Assembly (NCBI GenBank): GCA_021325275.1
Contig: JAJPHL010000011.1
Location: forward strand, 62,001-126,000
Length of the DNA stretch: 64,000 bases
Source of the DNA: Terriglobia bacterium
GTDB taxonomy: Bacteria; Acidobacteriota; Terriglobia; JAJPHL01
Reading direction: 5' to 3'
Shown here: piece by piece, positions 1 to 9,254 of the stretch
Layout of the letters: each line of letters opens with the position of its first letter
How positions within the stretch are numbered: position 1 is the first letter of the stretch
Made by a program: the position numbers and the translations under genes
The notes under the pieces: generated by a model
Seen by the model: only the letters and a program-made list of their open reading frames with translations
What the model was told of the DNA's origin: nothing
Database searches by the model: none

Positions 1-40
1 GAAAACGAATCTTTACGCGCGAGGCGCTCTCGGCGGATAA

Positions 41-1027
41 TTGCAGGTTCCCATGGAACTCCGTAAGGATCCGGTTACACAAAGTTGGATGCTGGTGGGT
101 GACGAAGCGCCCGTGGTTTCCACGGGTGACTCGGGCGCCGCGTGCGAGTGGTGCACCGGTGGACGCCTGGAGTCCAGGCGGCCGATTCTGGTTTCGCCTG
201 GCGGCGTCCGAGTGTACCCGCATCCGCGGCCGACCTTTCAGATCGAAGGATCGCCGAGCCATGCGGGCGAAGGACTCTACGACCGCATGCGAACTGTCGG
301 CGCGCACGAAGTAGTGCTGGAAAGCGCGGCGCACGAGCGGCAATTGTCGGTGGCGTCGGATCACGAAGTATCCGACGTGCTGAATGTTTTCGCCGCGCGC
401 ATCGTCGACCTGAAGAAAGACCAGCGATTCCGTTACGTCACCGTTTTCAAAAACAGCGGACGCCTGGGCGGCGAGGAATTTTCGCACGCGCACTCGCAGA
501 TCACCGCCACGCCATTCATCCCGCGCCGCATGGTCTACGTATTGAAGTCGGCGCGCGCGCATTTTCAAGCCAAAGAACGCTGCGTGTTTTGCGACATCGT
601 GCAAGAGGAAGAAAGCCGCGGCGTGCGCGTGGTGGAGACCACGCCCAACTACATCGCGCTTTGTCCGTTCGCGCCCCGCGTGCCGTATGAACTTTGGATT
701 CTTCCCAGATATCACGCCGCGTCCTATGAGGAAGACCTCGGGTCGCGCGCCGGAGCGTCGTTGGAGTTGGCCGGCGTGGTGCGGCGATCGCTCGCGCGGG
801 TGAAGCACATCACCGACGATTGCCACATGGTGCTGCACACCACGCCGAACACCTCGACGCAGCGCGGCGTGACGGTCCAATGGACGACCATCGCCGACGA
901 TTACCATTGGCACATCGAGGTGCTCCCGATTGTCGAGAAGCGCACGCGCGCCTACAGCATCAAAGAGGTGTACTACTGCCCGGTGAGTCCCGAGAAGGCG
1001 GCCGAGGAATTGCGGCGATCGAGCTAG
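41..1027 (+). CDS. galT: Galactose-1-phosphate uridylyltransferase-like (HIT superfamily)
   Basis: MELRKDPVTQSWMLVGDE start, CEWC and CVFCDI cysteine pairs, FSHAHSQITATPFIP and HWHIEVLPI motifs typical of GalT; start may be the Met at 53. Confidence 0.85.
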   Translation: MQVPMELRKDPVTQSWMLVGDEAPVVSTGDSGAACEWCTGGRLESRRPILVSPGGVRVYPHPRPTFQIEGSPSHAGEGLYDRMRTVGAHEVVLESAAHERQLSVASDHEVSDVLNVFAARIVDLKKDQRFRYVTVFKNSGRLGGEEFSHAHSQITATPFIPRRMVYVLKSARAHFQAKERCVFCDIVQEEESRGVRVVETTPNYIALCPFAPRVPYELWILPRYHAASYEEDLGSRAGASLELAGVVRRSLARVKHITDDCHMVLHTTPNTSTQRGVTVQWTTIADDYHWHIEVLPIVEKRTRAYSIKEVYYCPVSPEKAAEELRRSS

Positions 1028-3660
1028 CTCGACCGTAGCGCGGCCATCGGATCGATGCGCGATGCGCGCCACGCGGGCACATATCCCGCCGCCGCGGCCG
1101 CGGCGATCAGCAGCGCGGCCATTCCCGCAAAGGTCACTGGATCGCCGGGCGTGACACCGAACAGCAAGCTCCCGAGCGCGCCCGAGAGTGCACGCGCGCC
1201 GGCCATTCCCAACGCGAGTCCTAGCGCCCCCAGCGTCAGCGTGCGCAACAGCACGCGCCCCTGGACGTCTTGTGGCGTTGCACCAAGGGCGATGCGGATT
1301 CCGATTTCCTGTACGCGCTGGCTCACCGAATAGGAAACCACGGCGTAAATTCCCAACGACGCCAACAGCGACGCGAAGGCCGCGAATCCCGTCAACAAAA
1401 GAACGAGAAAACGCCGCGGCGAAACGGCGCGGTCGACTAAACCTTGCAGCGTGCGAAAGTCGCCGATCGGCAGATTGGGATCCACGCGGCGAAGCGCGTC
1501 ACGAGCGGCGGACGCTAGCGCGTCGGGCGCGAGCGACGTACGCAGCACCAATTCCATCGACGCGAAATCGCCGGTTTGGCGCAACGGAATGTACATCTCG
1601 TTTCCACCCGGCGTCTCGACGGCCTCATGTCGCACGTCGGCCACCACGCCCACCACGCGCCGTCCGCCGTTTTGGGTGACCATTTTTCCTATGGCGTCCT
1701 CGCCGGGCCACAGCGTTCGCGCCAGCGTTTGATTGATCATGACGACGGGCTCGGTCGAGGCGCGATCGTCCGCTGTAAACTCGCGGCCCGCGATCAATCG
1801 CACGCCGGTCGCTTCCAGGTATCCGTCGGTCACCACGCGGATGAACGCTTCCGGCGTGCGACCGCGCGGATAGACCACCCCTCTCGCGCCGACACCCCAG
1901 GAGCGCTCGCTGGCCAGCGGAATCGCGTCGGTGATTCCGGCCGCGGCGATTCCCGGAACGGCGCGAGCCTGTCGCAATAAATCGTCAACATAGATATTTT
2001 CGTGTTCAAGACTTTTGAAGCGAAAACTGGGATCGACTCGCAACGCGGCCGCACGCTCCGGCTGGAAGCCAAGGTCGACTTCCGACACGCGCACGAAACT
2101 GCGGATCAAGAGCGCCGCGCCGACAAGCAATGTACACGCGAACGCGATCTCCGATACCACAAGTCCATCACGAATCCAAACGTGGCGCCGGCCGGTACTC
2201 GAGCCGCGGCCGGAGTCTTGTAATTCGTCGCCCGGCGAGACGGAGGACACGCGAAGCGCCGGCAGCAGCCCAAAGATCACGCCGGTAGCAACGGCGGCGA
2301 GCAGCGTGAAAAACAGCGCGCGCGCGTCGATCCGGACGCTCGAGAGCAGCGGAAGACTGAACGCTTGCAAGTGCGACAGCTCGCGCGTGCCGGCGATCGC
2401 CAACACCAGTCCCAGCACGGCGCCGCAGCAGGAGAGCGTCACGCTTTCCGTCAGCGCCTGGCGAAGCAAACGCGAGCGGTCCGCGCCAAGCGCGCTGCGT
2501 ACGGCCAATTCTTTTTGACGCGCCGCCATCCGGATGAGCATCAGGTTCGAAAGATTCGCGCACACAATCAGCATCACCGTCGCCACCGCGCCAATCAAAA
2601 CGAGAAGCGCCGGACGGAGTTGCCCGCTGACGTGCGCTCGAAGCGGCGTCAGCGCGGGGTCAAGGCCGTTGCGCTCCGGATGTTGGCTCACCAGTTGCTT
2701 GCCGAGCGTCGAGAACTCCGCCTGCGCTTGGGAAAGCGCCACGCCTGGACGAATCCGTCCAATGATTTTCGACGTGTTCCCCTGCCGGTTGATGGCTTCG
2801 ATCAACGGAAACGGCACCAGCAAATCGATGGATGTTCCGGGGTCGAATACGCTCGTGAAATCGAACGACGGCGGCAGGACGCCGACCACGGTGGTCGGCT
2901 GATTGCCGATCATCAGCTTTCTTCCGACGACCGTGCGATCGCCGGCGAATTGCCTTTGCCAGAATCCATAGCTGAGAATCGTGACGCGAGGCGTGTCGGG
3001 CTGGCCCGCGCATTCTTCCGGCGCGAACGATCGTCCGATGATTGGATCGATGCCGAGCATCGGCAGGAAATTCTCGGTCACCGGAACGGCGGTCAAGCGC
3101 TGCGGCTCGCCGCTTCCGGTCAGTTGCCGATCGCCTTTTCGGTAGGCCGCGAAATACGCCGCCAGTTCGATGAACGATCGGTTGAGTTTCCTCAGGTCGA
3201 GGAGATGGTTGACCTGCGTTGAATACTCCTGTTCGCCCATGCCGGTGTTGGCGATCCAGACGAGCTCGGAAGCGTTGCGAAACGGCAGAGGACGCAAGAG
3301 CAGCGCATTGACGACGCTGAACACCGTGGAACTCGCGCCGATGCCGATGCCGGCGATCAAAATCGTGAACACCGCGAAAGCCGGATGGCGACGCATGCCG
3401 CGCAACGTGTGACGCAGGTCCTGCGTGAGGTCAGTGAACCACCGGGCGATCCATACGGTGCGTGCGTTTTCGATTTGTTGGGTCATATTTCCAAACTTTC
3501 CGCGCGCTGTTACGCGAGCTTCGCGTTCCGGCACGCCTTGGGCGACCAAATCCTCCACCATCGACTCGATGTGAAACTCCATCTCTTCCGACAATTGACG
3601 GTGCCGCGCGCCGCGATTCCACCAATAGCCGATCCGCCGCTGAAATCGCTGCCGGCTCAT
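1024..3660 (-). CDS. ADOP-type ABC transporter permease (MacB-like/FtsX)
   Basis: N-terminal HIESMVEDLVAQG domain, RHTLRGMRRHPAFAVFTILIAGIGIGASSTVFSVVNALLLRPLPF, C-terminal RVQEIGIRIALGATPQDV and WRASRIDPMAALR; start placed at MSRQRF, overlapping padR by 4 bp. Confidence 0.9.
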   Translation of the reverse strand: MSRQRFQRRIGYWWNRGARHRQLSEEMEFHIESMVEDLVAQGVPEREARVTARGKFGNMTQQIENARTVWIARWFTDLTQDLRHTLRGMRRHPAFAVFTILIAGIGIGASSTVFSVVNALLLRPLPFRNASELVWIANTGMGEQEYSTQVNHLLDLRKLNRSFIELAAYFAAYRKGDRQLTGSGEPQRLTAVPVTENFLPMLGIDPIIGRSFAPEECAGQPDTPRVTILSYGFWQRQFAGDRTVVGRKLMIGNQPTTVVGVLPPSFDFTSVFDPGTSIDLLVPFPLIEAINRQGNTSKIIGRIRPGVALSQAQAEFSTLGKQLVSQHPERNGLDPALTPLRAHVSGQLRPALLVLIGAVATVMLIVCANLSNLMLIRMAARQKELAVRSALGADRSRLLRQALTESVTLSCCGAVLGLVLAIAGTRELSHLQAFSLPLLSSVRIDARALFFTLLAAVATGVIFGLLPALRVSSVSPGDELQDSGRGSSTGRRHVWIRDGLVVSEIAFACTLLVGAALLIRSFVRVSEVDLGFQPERAAALRVDPSFRFKSLEHENIYVDDLLRQARAVPGIAAAGITDAIPLASERSWGVGARGVVYPRGRTPEAFIRVVTDGYLEATGVRLIAGREFTADDRASTEPVVMINQTLARTLWPGEDAIGKMVTQNGGRRVVGVVADVRHEAVETPGGNEMYIPLRQTGDFASMELVLRTSLAPDALASAARDALRRVDPNLPIGDFRTLQGLVDRAVSPRRFLVLLLTGFAAFASLLASLGIYAVVSYSVSQRVQEIGIRIALGATPQDVQGRVLLRTLTLGALGLALGMAGARALSGALGSLLFGVTPGDPVTFAGMAALLIAAAAAAGYVPAWRASRIDPMAALRSS

Positions 3661-4016
3661 TGCGCGAACCCCGAAGTGAATCCCATGATCCGCGCGACCG
3701 CGCCCGTCACCGCGCGATACCGCGCCGACTCTCCGGCCAGATGCTTGCGGCCTTCCGGCGTCAGTTTGTAAAAACGCGCGCGACGCTTGTTCGCGGAAAT
3801 GCCCCACTCGCCCTCAATCCAGCCGTTCAGTTCCAGGCGTTGCAGCGCCGGATAAAGCGATCCTTCTTCCACGCGCAACAAGTCGTCCGACTGTTGCTGG
3901 ATCAGTTGGGCGATCGCGTACCCGTGCAGGCGTCCGCGCACCAGGAGTTTCAGCACCAGCATGTCGAGAGTGCCGGGCAGGAGGTCGGCTTTGGCTTTAT
4001 CTTTTTCGCTTCCCAT
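3657..4016 (-). CDS. PadR family transcriptional regulator
   Basis: DLLPGTLDMLVLKLL..GRLHGYAIAQLIQQQSDDLLRVEEGSLYPALQRLELNGWI: PadR winged-helix signature. Confidence 0.93.
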   Translation of the reverse strand: MGSEKDKAKADLLPGTLDMLVLKLLVRGRLHGYAIAQLIQQQSDDLLRVEEGSLYPALQRLELNGWIEGEWGISANKRRARFYKLTPEGRKHLAGESARYRAVTGAVARIMGFTSGFAQ

Positions 4017-4171
4017 AGACTGTCTGAGTATAGGACGAAAGAACCAGCGAACGGTTAGGTGAGAAATCTCGCGCCGCCCGCCAGAGCATTCTCGCTATCC
4101 GATGTTCTTTGTGATAGAACTGCATAGATAGCGCCGCTAAGTCAGAAAAACATCGCCAGGAGGCATTCGAC

Positions 4172-4810
4172 ATGTGGAATAGAAAAGAAGAACCAGCCCC
4201 GCCCGTCAGTCAAGCGCCGGCGACGGCTCCCCCCGTGCGTGAAGCGGCGCGTGAAGTGAGACCTCCGGAACCGCCGCGCGAATCCGCGCTGCGCGGAGGC
4301 ATCGCCACCATCGGAAAGAATCTTGTGGTGAAGGGCAACATCTCGGGCGGCGAGGATCTCTACGTCGACGGTGAAGTGGAAGGCTCGATCGAACTCAAGG
4401 ACAACAACATCACCGTGGGACCGAACGGCCGGTTGAAGGCCAATCTGCACGCCCGCGACATCGTGGTGCTGGGCCGCCTGCAAGGCAACGTGAAGGCCGT
4501 GGAGCGCCTGGAGATTCGCAAGACCGGTTCGCTGATCGGCGACATCATCACGGCTCGCGTGGTGATCGAAGACGGCGCGTATTTCAAGGGCAGCATCGAC
4601 ATTCAGAAAATCACGGCGTCGGCCGCTGCGGCGGCCGCGGGCTCGGGATCTTCGGGATCGACGACTGCGTCTGCAACGCCGGCTCCGGCTCCGGCACCCG
4701 CGACTCCCGCGCTTTCATCGGCGCCGCTTTCCGCGACCACTTCGGCCAGTTCGTCCCCATCGTCTTCGGCCGGCGGCTTCAGCCTGTCCGGTGAACCGAA
4801 GAAGTACTGA
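4172..4810 (+). CDS. Bactofilin / polymer-forming cytoskeletal protein
   Basis: TIGKNLVVKGNISGGEDLYVDGEVEGSIELKDNNITVGPNGRLKANLHARDIVVLGRLQGNVKAVERLEIRKTGSLIGDI. Confidence 0.92.
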   Translation: MWNRKEEPAPPVSQAPATAPPVREAAREVRPPEPPRESALRGGIATIGKNLVVKGNISGGEDLYVDGEVEGSIELKDNNITVGPNGRLKANLHARDIVVLGRLQGNVKAVERLEIRKTGSLIGDIITARVVIEDGAYFKGSIDIQKITASAAAAAAGSGSSGSTTASATPAPAPAPATPALSSAPLSATTSASSSPSSSAGGFSLSGEPKKY

Positions 4811-4812
4811 GG

Positions 4813-5361
4813 ATGATCGAGGGCGCCAAACGACGCAGCAACGGACTGCGTGAGTTTTTCGCGCATCTCGAAGGACAGCAAGGCCTGCGAGTGCTGGATG
4901 TCGGAGTGCCCTCGCAGGCCAACGTCAATCTGATCACCGGCCTCGGCCATCGCATCTACACCGAAGATCTCTTCGACGATTTGCGGGCCGGGTCGCCTGA
5001 TCTTCTCGAGCGAAATCTCAACTACCCGGCGGCGCTGCTCGACGGCGTACTCGGTTGGGACATGCTCGACCTGCTTCCCGACCCCGAGTTGGTCCAACCC
5101 ACCGTCGAACGCCTCGCGCAAGTCACGCGCACCGGCGCGGCGCTGCTGTTTATGTTTCACACCGCTGATCCAGGGGCGAACGTCATGGCGTTCCGCACGG
5201 TGATGAGCGCGACCGGCGAGTTGACGCTGCACGGCCGCGGCACGTATCCGCTGAAGCGTCCGTTCAACAATCGCAACATCGAAAACATGTTTCGCAGTTT
5301 TCGCAGCTTGAAGTTTTTTTTGGCACAGGATCAACTCCGCGAGGTGCTGGTGATCCGATGA
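4813..5361 (+). CDS. Methyltransferase-like protein
   Basis: LRVLDVGVPSQANVNLITGLGHRIYTEDLF resembles a SAM-binding motif I region; compact coupling to bactofilin upstream. Confidence 0.5.
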   Translation: MIEGAKRRSNGLREFFAHLEGQQGLRVLDVGVPSQANVNLITGLGHRIYTEDLFDDLRAGSPDLLERNLNYPAALLDGVLGWDMLDLLPDPELVQPTVERLAQVTRTGAALLFMFHTADPGANVMAFRTVMSATGELTLHGRGTYPLKRPFNNRNIENMFRSFRSLKFFLAQDQLREVLVIR

Positions 5362-5933
5362 AGCCCACGTTTTTCAAAGCGGGCGCCGATTTCCGGCGTT
5401 GGCTTAAGGCGAATCACTCGAAAACCCCCGAGTTGCTGTTGGGTTTCTATAAGAAAGAGCTGGGGCGCGGGATCACCTATCCCGAAGCGCTCGACGAAGC
5501 GCTGGCTTTCGGTTGGATCGACGGCGTGCGCAAACGCTGCGACGAGAAATCGTACACCATTCGCTTCACGCCGCGAAAGTCGAAGAGCATTTGGAGCCAA
5601 GTCAACATTAAGCGAGTGAAGGAATTGATCGAACTGGGCCGTATGGAGGCCGCCGGGCTGCGCGCGTTCGAAACGCGCGATGAGGCTCGCACCAAGCTGT
5701 ACTCCTATGAACGCGAGGCGGCGAAACTCGACGCGGAAATGTCGGCAACACTGCACGCCAACGCGAAAGCGGTGGCGTTTTTCAAAGACCAGCCTCCGGG
5801 CTACCAGCGTCTCGCAACGTTTTGGATCATGAGCGCGAAAAAACCGGAGACGCGTTCGATGCGGATGGAGATTCTGGTAGCAAAGTCGGCACGCGGAGAG
5901 CGGCTTGATCCGTTAAGGCCAAATCGCTTGTAG
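5358..5933 (+). CDS. YdeI/OmpD-associated family protein
   Basis: NHSKTPELLLGFYKKELGRGITYPEALDEALAFGWIDGVRKRCDEKSYTIRFTPRKSKSIWSQVN. Confidence 0.85.
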   Translation: MKPTFFKAGADFRRWLKANHSKTPELLLGFYKKELGRGITYPEALDEALAFGWIDGVRKRCDEKSYTIRFTPRKSKSIWSQVNIKRVKELIELGRMEAAGLRAFETRDEARTKLYSYEREAAKLDAEMSATLHANAKAVAFFKDQPPGYQRLATFWIMSAKKPETRSMRMEILVAKSARGERLDPLRPNRL

Positions 5934-5937
5934 GGAA

Positions 5938-6222
5938 TTATTCAGGAGCGCCGAGCTTCTCGACGTCGCGCCACGCGCTGATCTTCAGGCGACGGCAAAC
6001 CCAGCACAACATGTCGTCTTTGCGGACGCCGCCACGGCTGCCGCAGACGCTGCACGTGAGTTGCTGTCTGCCGGCGAGGGCGATCTGGTCGGCCAACGCC
6101 GGATCGGGCGGCGGCATCGCGATAGGGGTAACTTCGGCCGGCAGAATCTCGCCACGCTTCTTCACAGACCCAGCATAGCACCAATGGCAAGACCGCTCAA
6201 TTGGGAATTGGATGGCGGCCAA
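5938..6222 (-). CDS. Small Cys-rich (zinc-ribbon-like) hypothetical protein
   Basis: CSVCGSRGG...CWVC paired CxxC motifs. Confidence 0.45.
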   Translation of the reverse strand: MAAIQFPIERSCHWCYAGSVKKRGEILPAEVTPIAMPPPDPALADQIALAGRQQLTCSVCGSRGGVRKDDMLCWVCRRLKISAWRDVEKLGAPE

Positions 6223-6239
6223 CCCATCTAAGAATCATT

Positions 6240-6626
6240 TCAGCCAACCCTCGGCCAAGTGGGACGAATGCCGGCGTGCTCGGCGACGCGCCTGACATCT
6301 TGCGGCGACAATCCGCAAACCTCGGCGACCCATTCACAGAATGCGAGCAAGTCGGCGTCAATCTCGTGTTCCGGCGGCCGCGGTTCGTAGCGATCCCAAA
6401 ATCCCAGGACCATCGCCATCGATGGGCGGCCGCGTCCCAGGTCCGCCAGCTCCAGCGCGTACAAATGACTGTGTTCCGATCGCCAGTAGACGCGCCCGGC
6501 GCGTTTCCGCACCGCGCGTTCGATCGCTTCGGCCATTTCCGGATGCACATCGAGTTCCTGCTCCCAGAGGAGCGGATCGGCGCGCAGGGACGCGAGCAAA
6601 TCCTCGGGTGGCGTAAGAAATTTCAT
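6240..6626 (-). CDS. Hypothetical protein
   Basis: Start MKFLTPPEDLLASLRADPLLWEQELDVHPEMAEAIERAVRKRAGRVYW; overlaps the upstream hydrolase stop by 4 bp. Confidence 0.6.
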   Translation of the reverse strand: MKFLTPPEDLLASLRADPLLWEQELDVHPEMAEAIERAVRKRAGRVYWRSEHSHLYALELADLGRGRPSMAMVLGFWDRYEPRPPEHEIDADLLAFCEWVAEVCGLSPQDVRRVAEHAGIRPTWPRVG

Positions 6627-7528
6627 TTCAGCATGCGGTTGAGGAATTCCACGATGGCCGCCGCCAAGTCGGCGCCGCGATCGTCTTGCAAGAAATGGCG
6701 CGCGCGATCGAACTCCACAGGACCTTCGGCGTGCGGCAACAATTCCTTCAGCTTTTGCGCGTACGACATGGGAAAAACTTCGTCGGCGGGCGCCCACAAC
6801 AACAGCGCCGGAACGCCGGCGAGTTCCGGTAAGCGATTTTCGATGTTGCGTATGTCAGCCCAACCACGATCGCCCTCGCGCATGGGAATCGTGCGCGGCC
6901 AAGTGAGCACCACGTGATCGGAATCCGGTTCCTCGAAGACGTGATGGTAAGCCCGCGCTTCGTCCGCGGTGAGTCCACGCACGGAAACGGCGGAGGGCCC
7001 ATGCTGCGAAAGCACTTTGTGCCGCTTCATGAAGAACTGACCGATGATCGGCGCGTGCCAGGTGGTCCAAGGCCGCGGTGAGGAATGAAATTTCCCAACG
7101 TGCCCCGTAAACAGCCACGTGTTCATCAGCACCAATGCACCGAGGCGATCAACGCGCTGCAGCGCCGCGCCGACGCCTTGCGGTCCGCCCCAGTCCTGGC
7201 CGACAATCACGAAGCCGCGCAAATCAAGTTGATCCAACAACGAAACCAAATCGGCGATGTGATGCGCGAGCGTGAGCGCGGCGTCGACGCGCGGATGGCT
7301 CGAGTAGCCGGCGCCGATCCAATCGGGCGCGATGGCGCGAAAACCTGCCGCGGCGAGCGGCGCGATGAAGTCGCGATAGAGAAATCCCCAGGTTGGATTG
7401 CCGGAAAGCAACAGCACGGGGCGACCCGCGCGATCGCCTTCGTCGATGTAGGACATCACGCGCCCGTTCACCGTGAGCGTCTTTTGCTCCCACGGAAAAA
7501 GGCGCGCCAGCCAGTCAGGTTTTACCAT
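6623..7528 (-). CDS. Alpha/beta hydrolase, haloalkane-dehalogenase-like
   Basis: LLLSGNPTWGFLYRDFIAPLAAAGFRAIAPDWIGAGYS and VIVGQDWGGPQG nucleophile elbow. Confidence 0.85.
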   Translation of the reverse strand: MVKPDWLARLFPWEQKTLTVNGRVMSYIDEGDRAGRPVLLLSGNPTWGFLYRDFIAPLAAAGFRAIAPDWIGAGYSSHPRVDAALTLAHHIADLVSLLDQLDLRGFVIVGQDWGGPQGVGAALQRVDRLGALVLMNTWLFTGHVGKFHSSPRPWTTWHAPIIGQFFMKRHKVLSQHGPSAVSVRGLTADEARAYHHVFEEPDSDHVVLTWPRTIPMREGDRGWADIRNIENRLPELAGVPALLLWAPADEVFPMSYAQKLKELLPHAEGPVEFDRARHFLQDDRGADLAAAIVEFLNRMLK

Positions 7529-7529
7529 T

Positions 7530-7658
7530 TGGAGTGCGGCGACTTGTCGCCGCTTTTTGACGCGCGAGGCGTGACCCGCGAGCCTGCTATGAACAGCGCG
7601 CCGAGCAGCCCGCGTCAAGCCGCGGGCTAACAAAGCGGCGACAAGTCGCCGCACTCCA
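7530..7658. repeat. Intergenic inverted repeat with self-palindromic arms
   Basis: 27-bp perfect arms 7530-7556 / 7632-7658; each arm contains GCGGCGAC-TT-GTCGCCGC or its complement. Confidence 0.9.
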
Positions 7659-7661
7659 CAA

Positions 7662-9200
7662 TTAGCGATTCCCTTCTCCGCCGCCGGCCTGCGCGCCGAA
7701 GAATCGGTCGAGGAAATCAAGGCCCGCTTTGTTCACTTCGCGGCGAATTTCAATCTTGTCGCCAAAAATGATCGACGGATCGTCCTTCGTCGAGTACGCC
7801 GGCCACACGGTCAATCCCTTACCGTTCGGATCGCCGGTGGCGGCGAAATTCACCCAGTAGCTCGACATCTTGTCGCTCAGCGTGCGATCGGTTTCTTCCC
7901 ACGGACGCGGCGGATTTAGCGTTCCGAAAACGTAGGCAATTTCCGAAGCGTGATACGCGCGGTAGCGCGCCGCGTTCGGTCCCGGCGGATTGCGCGTGAA
8001 GAAATAAAGATAGGCCTTCGACTTTCCGGTGGCCGTTTGCTGGCGCACCCACGTGCGCATCTCCCAGCCGAACGTGACGTCGCGAAACGCCTGGTTGTAC
8101 GATTCGCCGGCGACTTCATCCGATGTCGCGGGATAAAACTTCAAGAATTCGTCGGCCATCTTGCCGTAGCGCATGCTTGCCTGCGCCTGGAACGCTTTCG
8201 CTCCGCCGGAGAGCGGCGCGGTGAGCGACGTGGCTTCGTCCTGATTGTAGCCCGCGATCAACGGCACGTCGTTCTGCTGCCCCAGCGCAAAAATATCCGC
8301 CACCGAGCGCGGCAGCACGTAACCATCGATGTTGGGTGCGGCCGCGCCGCCTGCCTTCAGCAAATCCTCGGCGGATTTCGCGCGCATGTCGGCGAGCGAT
8401 TTCGCGCCCAGGCGTTCCGCGAGCGCCGTGCCCGACTTTTCGGCGTCGGCCATCGTTAGCTTGCGATTGAAATTCGCGCCGCTCTCGCCGATCACGCGAT
8501 GGATCAAGCCTTTCGTCAGCGGCGTGGCCATCATCAAATTCACGGCCCACGATCCGGCGGATTCGCCGAAGATCGTCACGCGCGAAGGATCCCCGCCGAA
8601 GGCGGCGATGTTGCGATGCACCCATTCGAGCGCCGCGACTTGATCCAGCAGCGCGTAATTTCCGGAAACGTGGTGCGGCGATTCCTTCGACAACTCGGGA
8701 TGCGCGTAAAATCCGAAAATCCCCAGGCGATAGTTGATCGTCACGACCACCGCACCCTTCGACGCCAGGACCTCCCCGTCGTAGGTGGGCGTCGACCCCG
8801 AGCCGCGCGTGAACGCGCCGCCGTGAATCCACACCATCACCGGGCGTTTTTCGTTCGCGGATTTCGCGGCGGTCCAAACGTTGAGGTAGAGACAATCTTC
8901 GCCTTGCGGCTGGGGCTTCGAGTAGTAGAGCGAGGTCTCGGCGTACGGCGCTTGCACGCACTCCTTGCCGAACTCCGTCGCCTGACGGACGCCTTTCCAG
9001 ACAATGAGCGGCTGCGGTTCTTTCCAGCGCAACTCGCCGACGGGAGCGGTGGCGTACGGAATGCCTTTGTAGACTTGCACCGCGGGGTTGTGTCCCGGAG
9101 CGCCGGAGACTTGTCCGTTATCCGTACGGATCGGATCGGTGACGGCGAAAAGCGGAAGCGCGCAACAAAGTGTGAAAACGGCCCAAGTGATTTTCCTCAT
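7662..9200 (-). CDS. Carboxylesterase type B (para-nitrobenzyl esterase-like), secreted
   Basis: Signal peptide; GESAGSWAVN, EDCLYLNVWT and YRAYHASEIAYVFG motifs. Confidence 0.9.
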   Translation of the reverse strand: MRKITWAVFTLCCALPLFAVTDPIRTDNGQVSGAPGHNPAVQVYKGIPYATAPVGELRWKEPQPLIVWKGVRQATEFGKECVQAPYAETSLYYSKPQPQGEDCLYLNVWTAAKSANEKRPVMVWIHGGAFTRGSGSTPTYDGEVLASKGAVVVTINYRLGIFGFYAHPELSKESPHHVSGNYALLDQVAALEWVHRNIAAFGGDPSRVTIFGESAGSWAVNLMMATPLTKGLIHRVIGESGANFNRKLTMADAEKSGTALAERLGAKSLADMRAKSAEDLLKAGGAAAPNIDGYVLPRSVADIFALGQQNDVPLIAGYNQDEATSLTAPLSGGAKAFQAQASMRYGKMADEFLKFYPATSDEVAGESYNQAFRDVTFGWEMRTWVRQQTATGKSKAYLYFFTRNPPGPNAARYRAYHASEIAYVFGTLNPPRPWEETDRTLSDKMSSYWVNFAATGDPNGKGLTVWPAYSTKDDPSIIFGDKIEIRREVNKAGLDFLDRFFGAQAGGGEGNR

Positions 9201-9254
9201 GCAGCGGACTTTATCGCAGCATGCGTTTCATCGCAACATGCATCGCCGTGCGAA

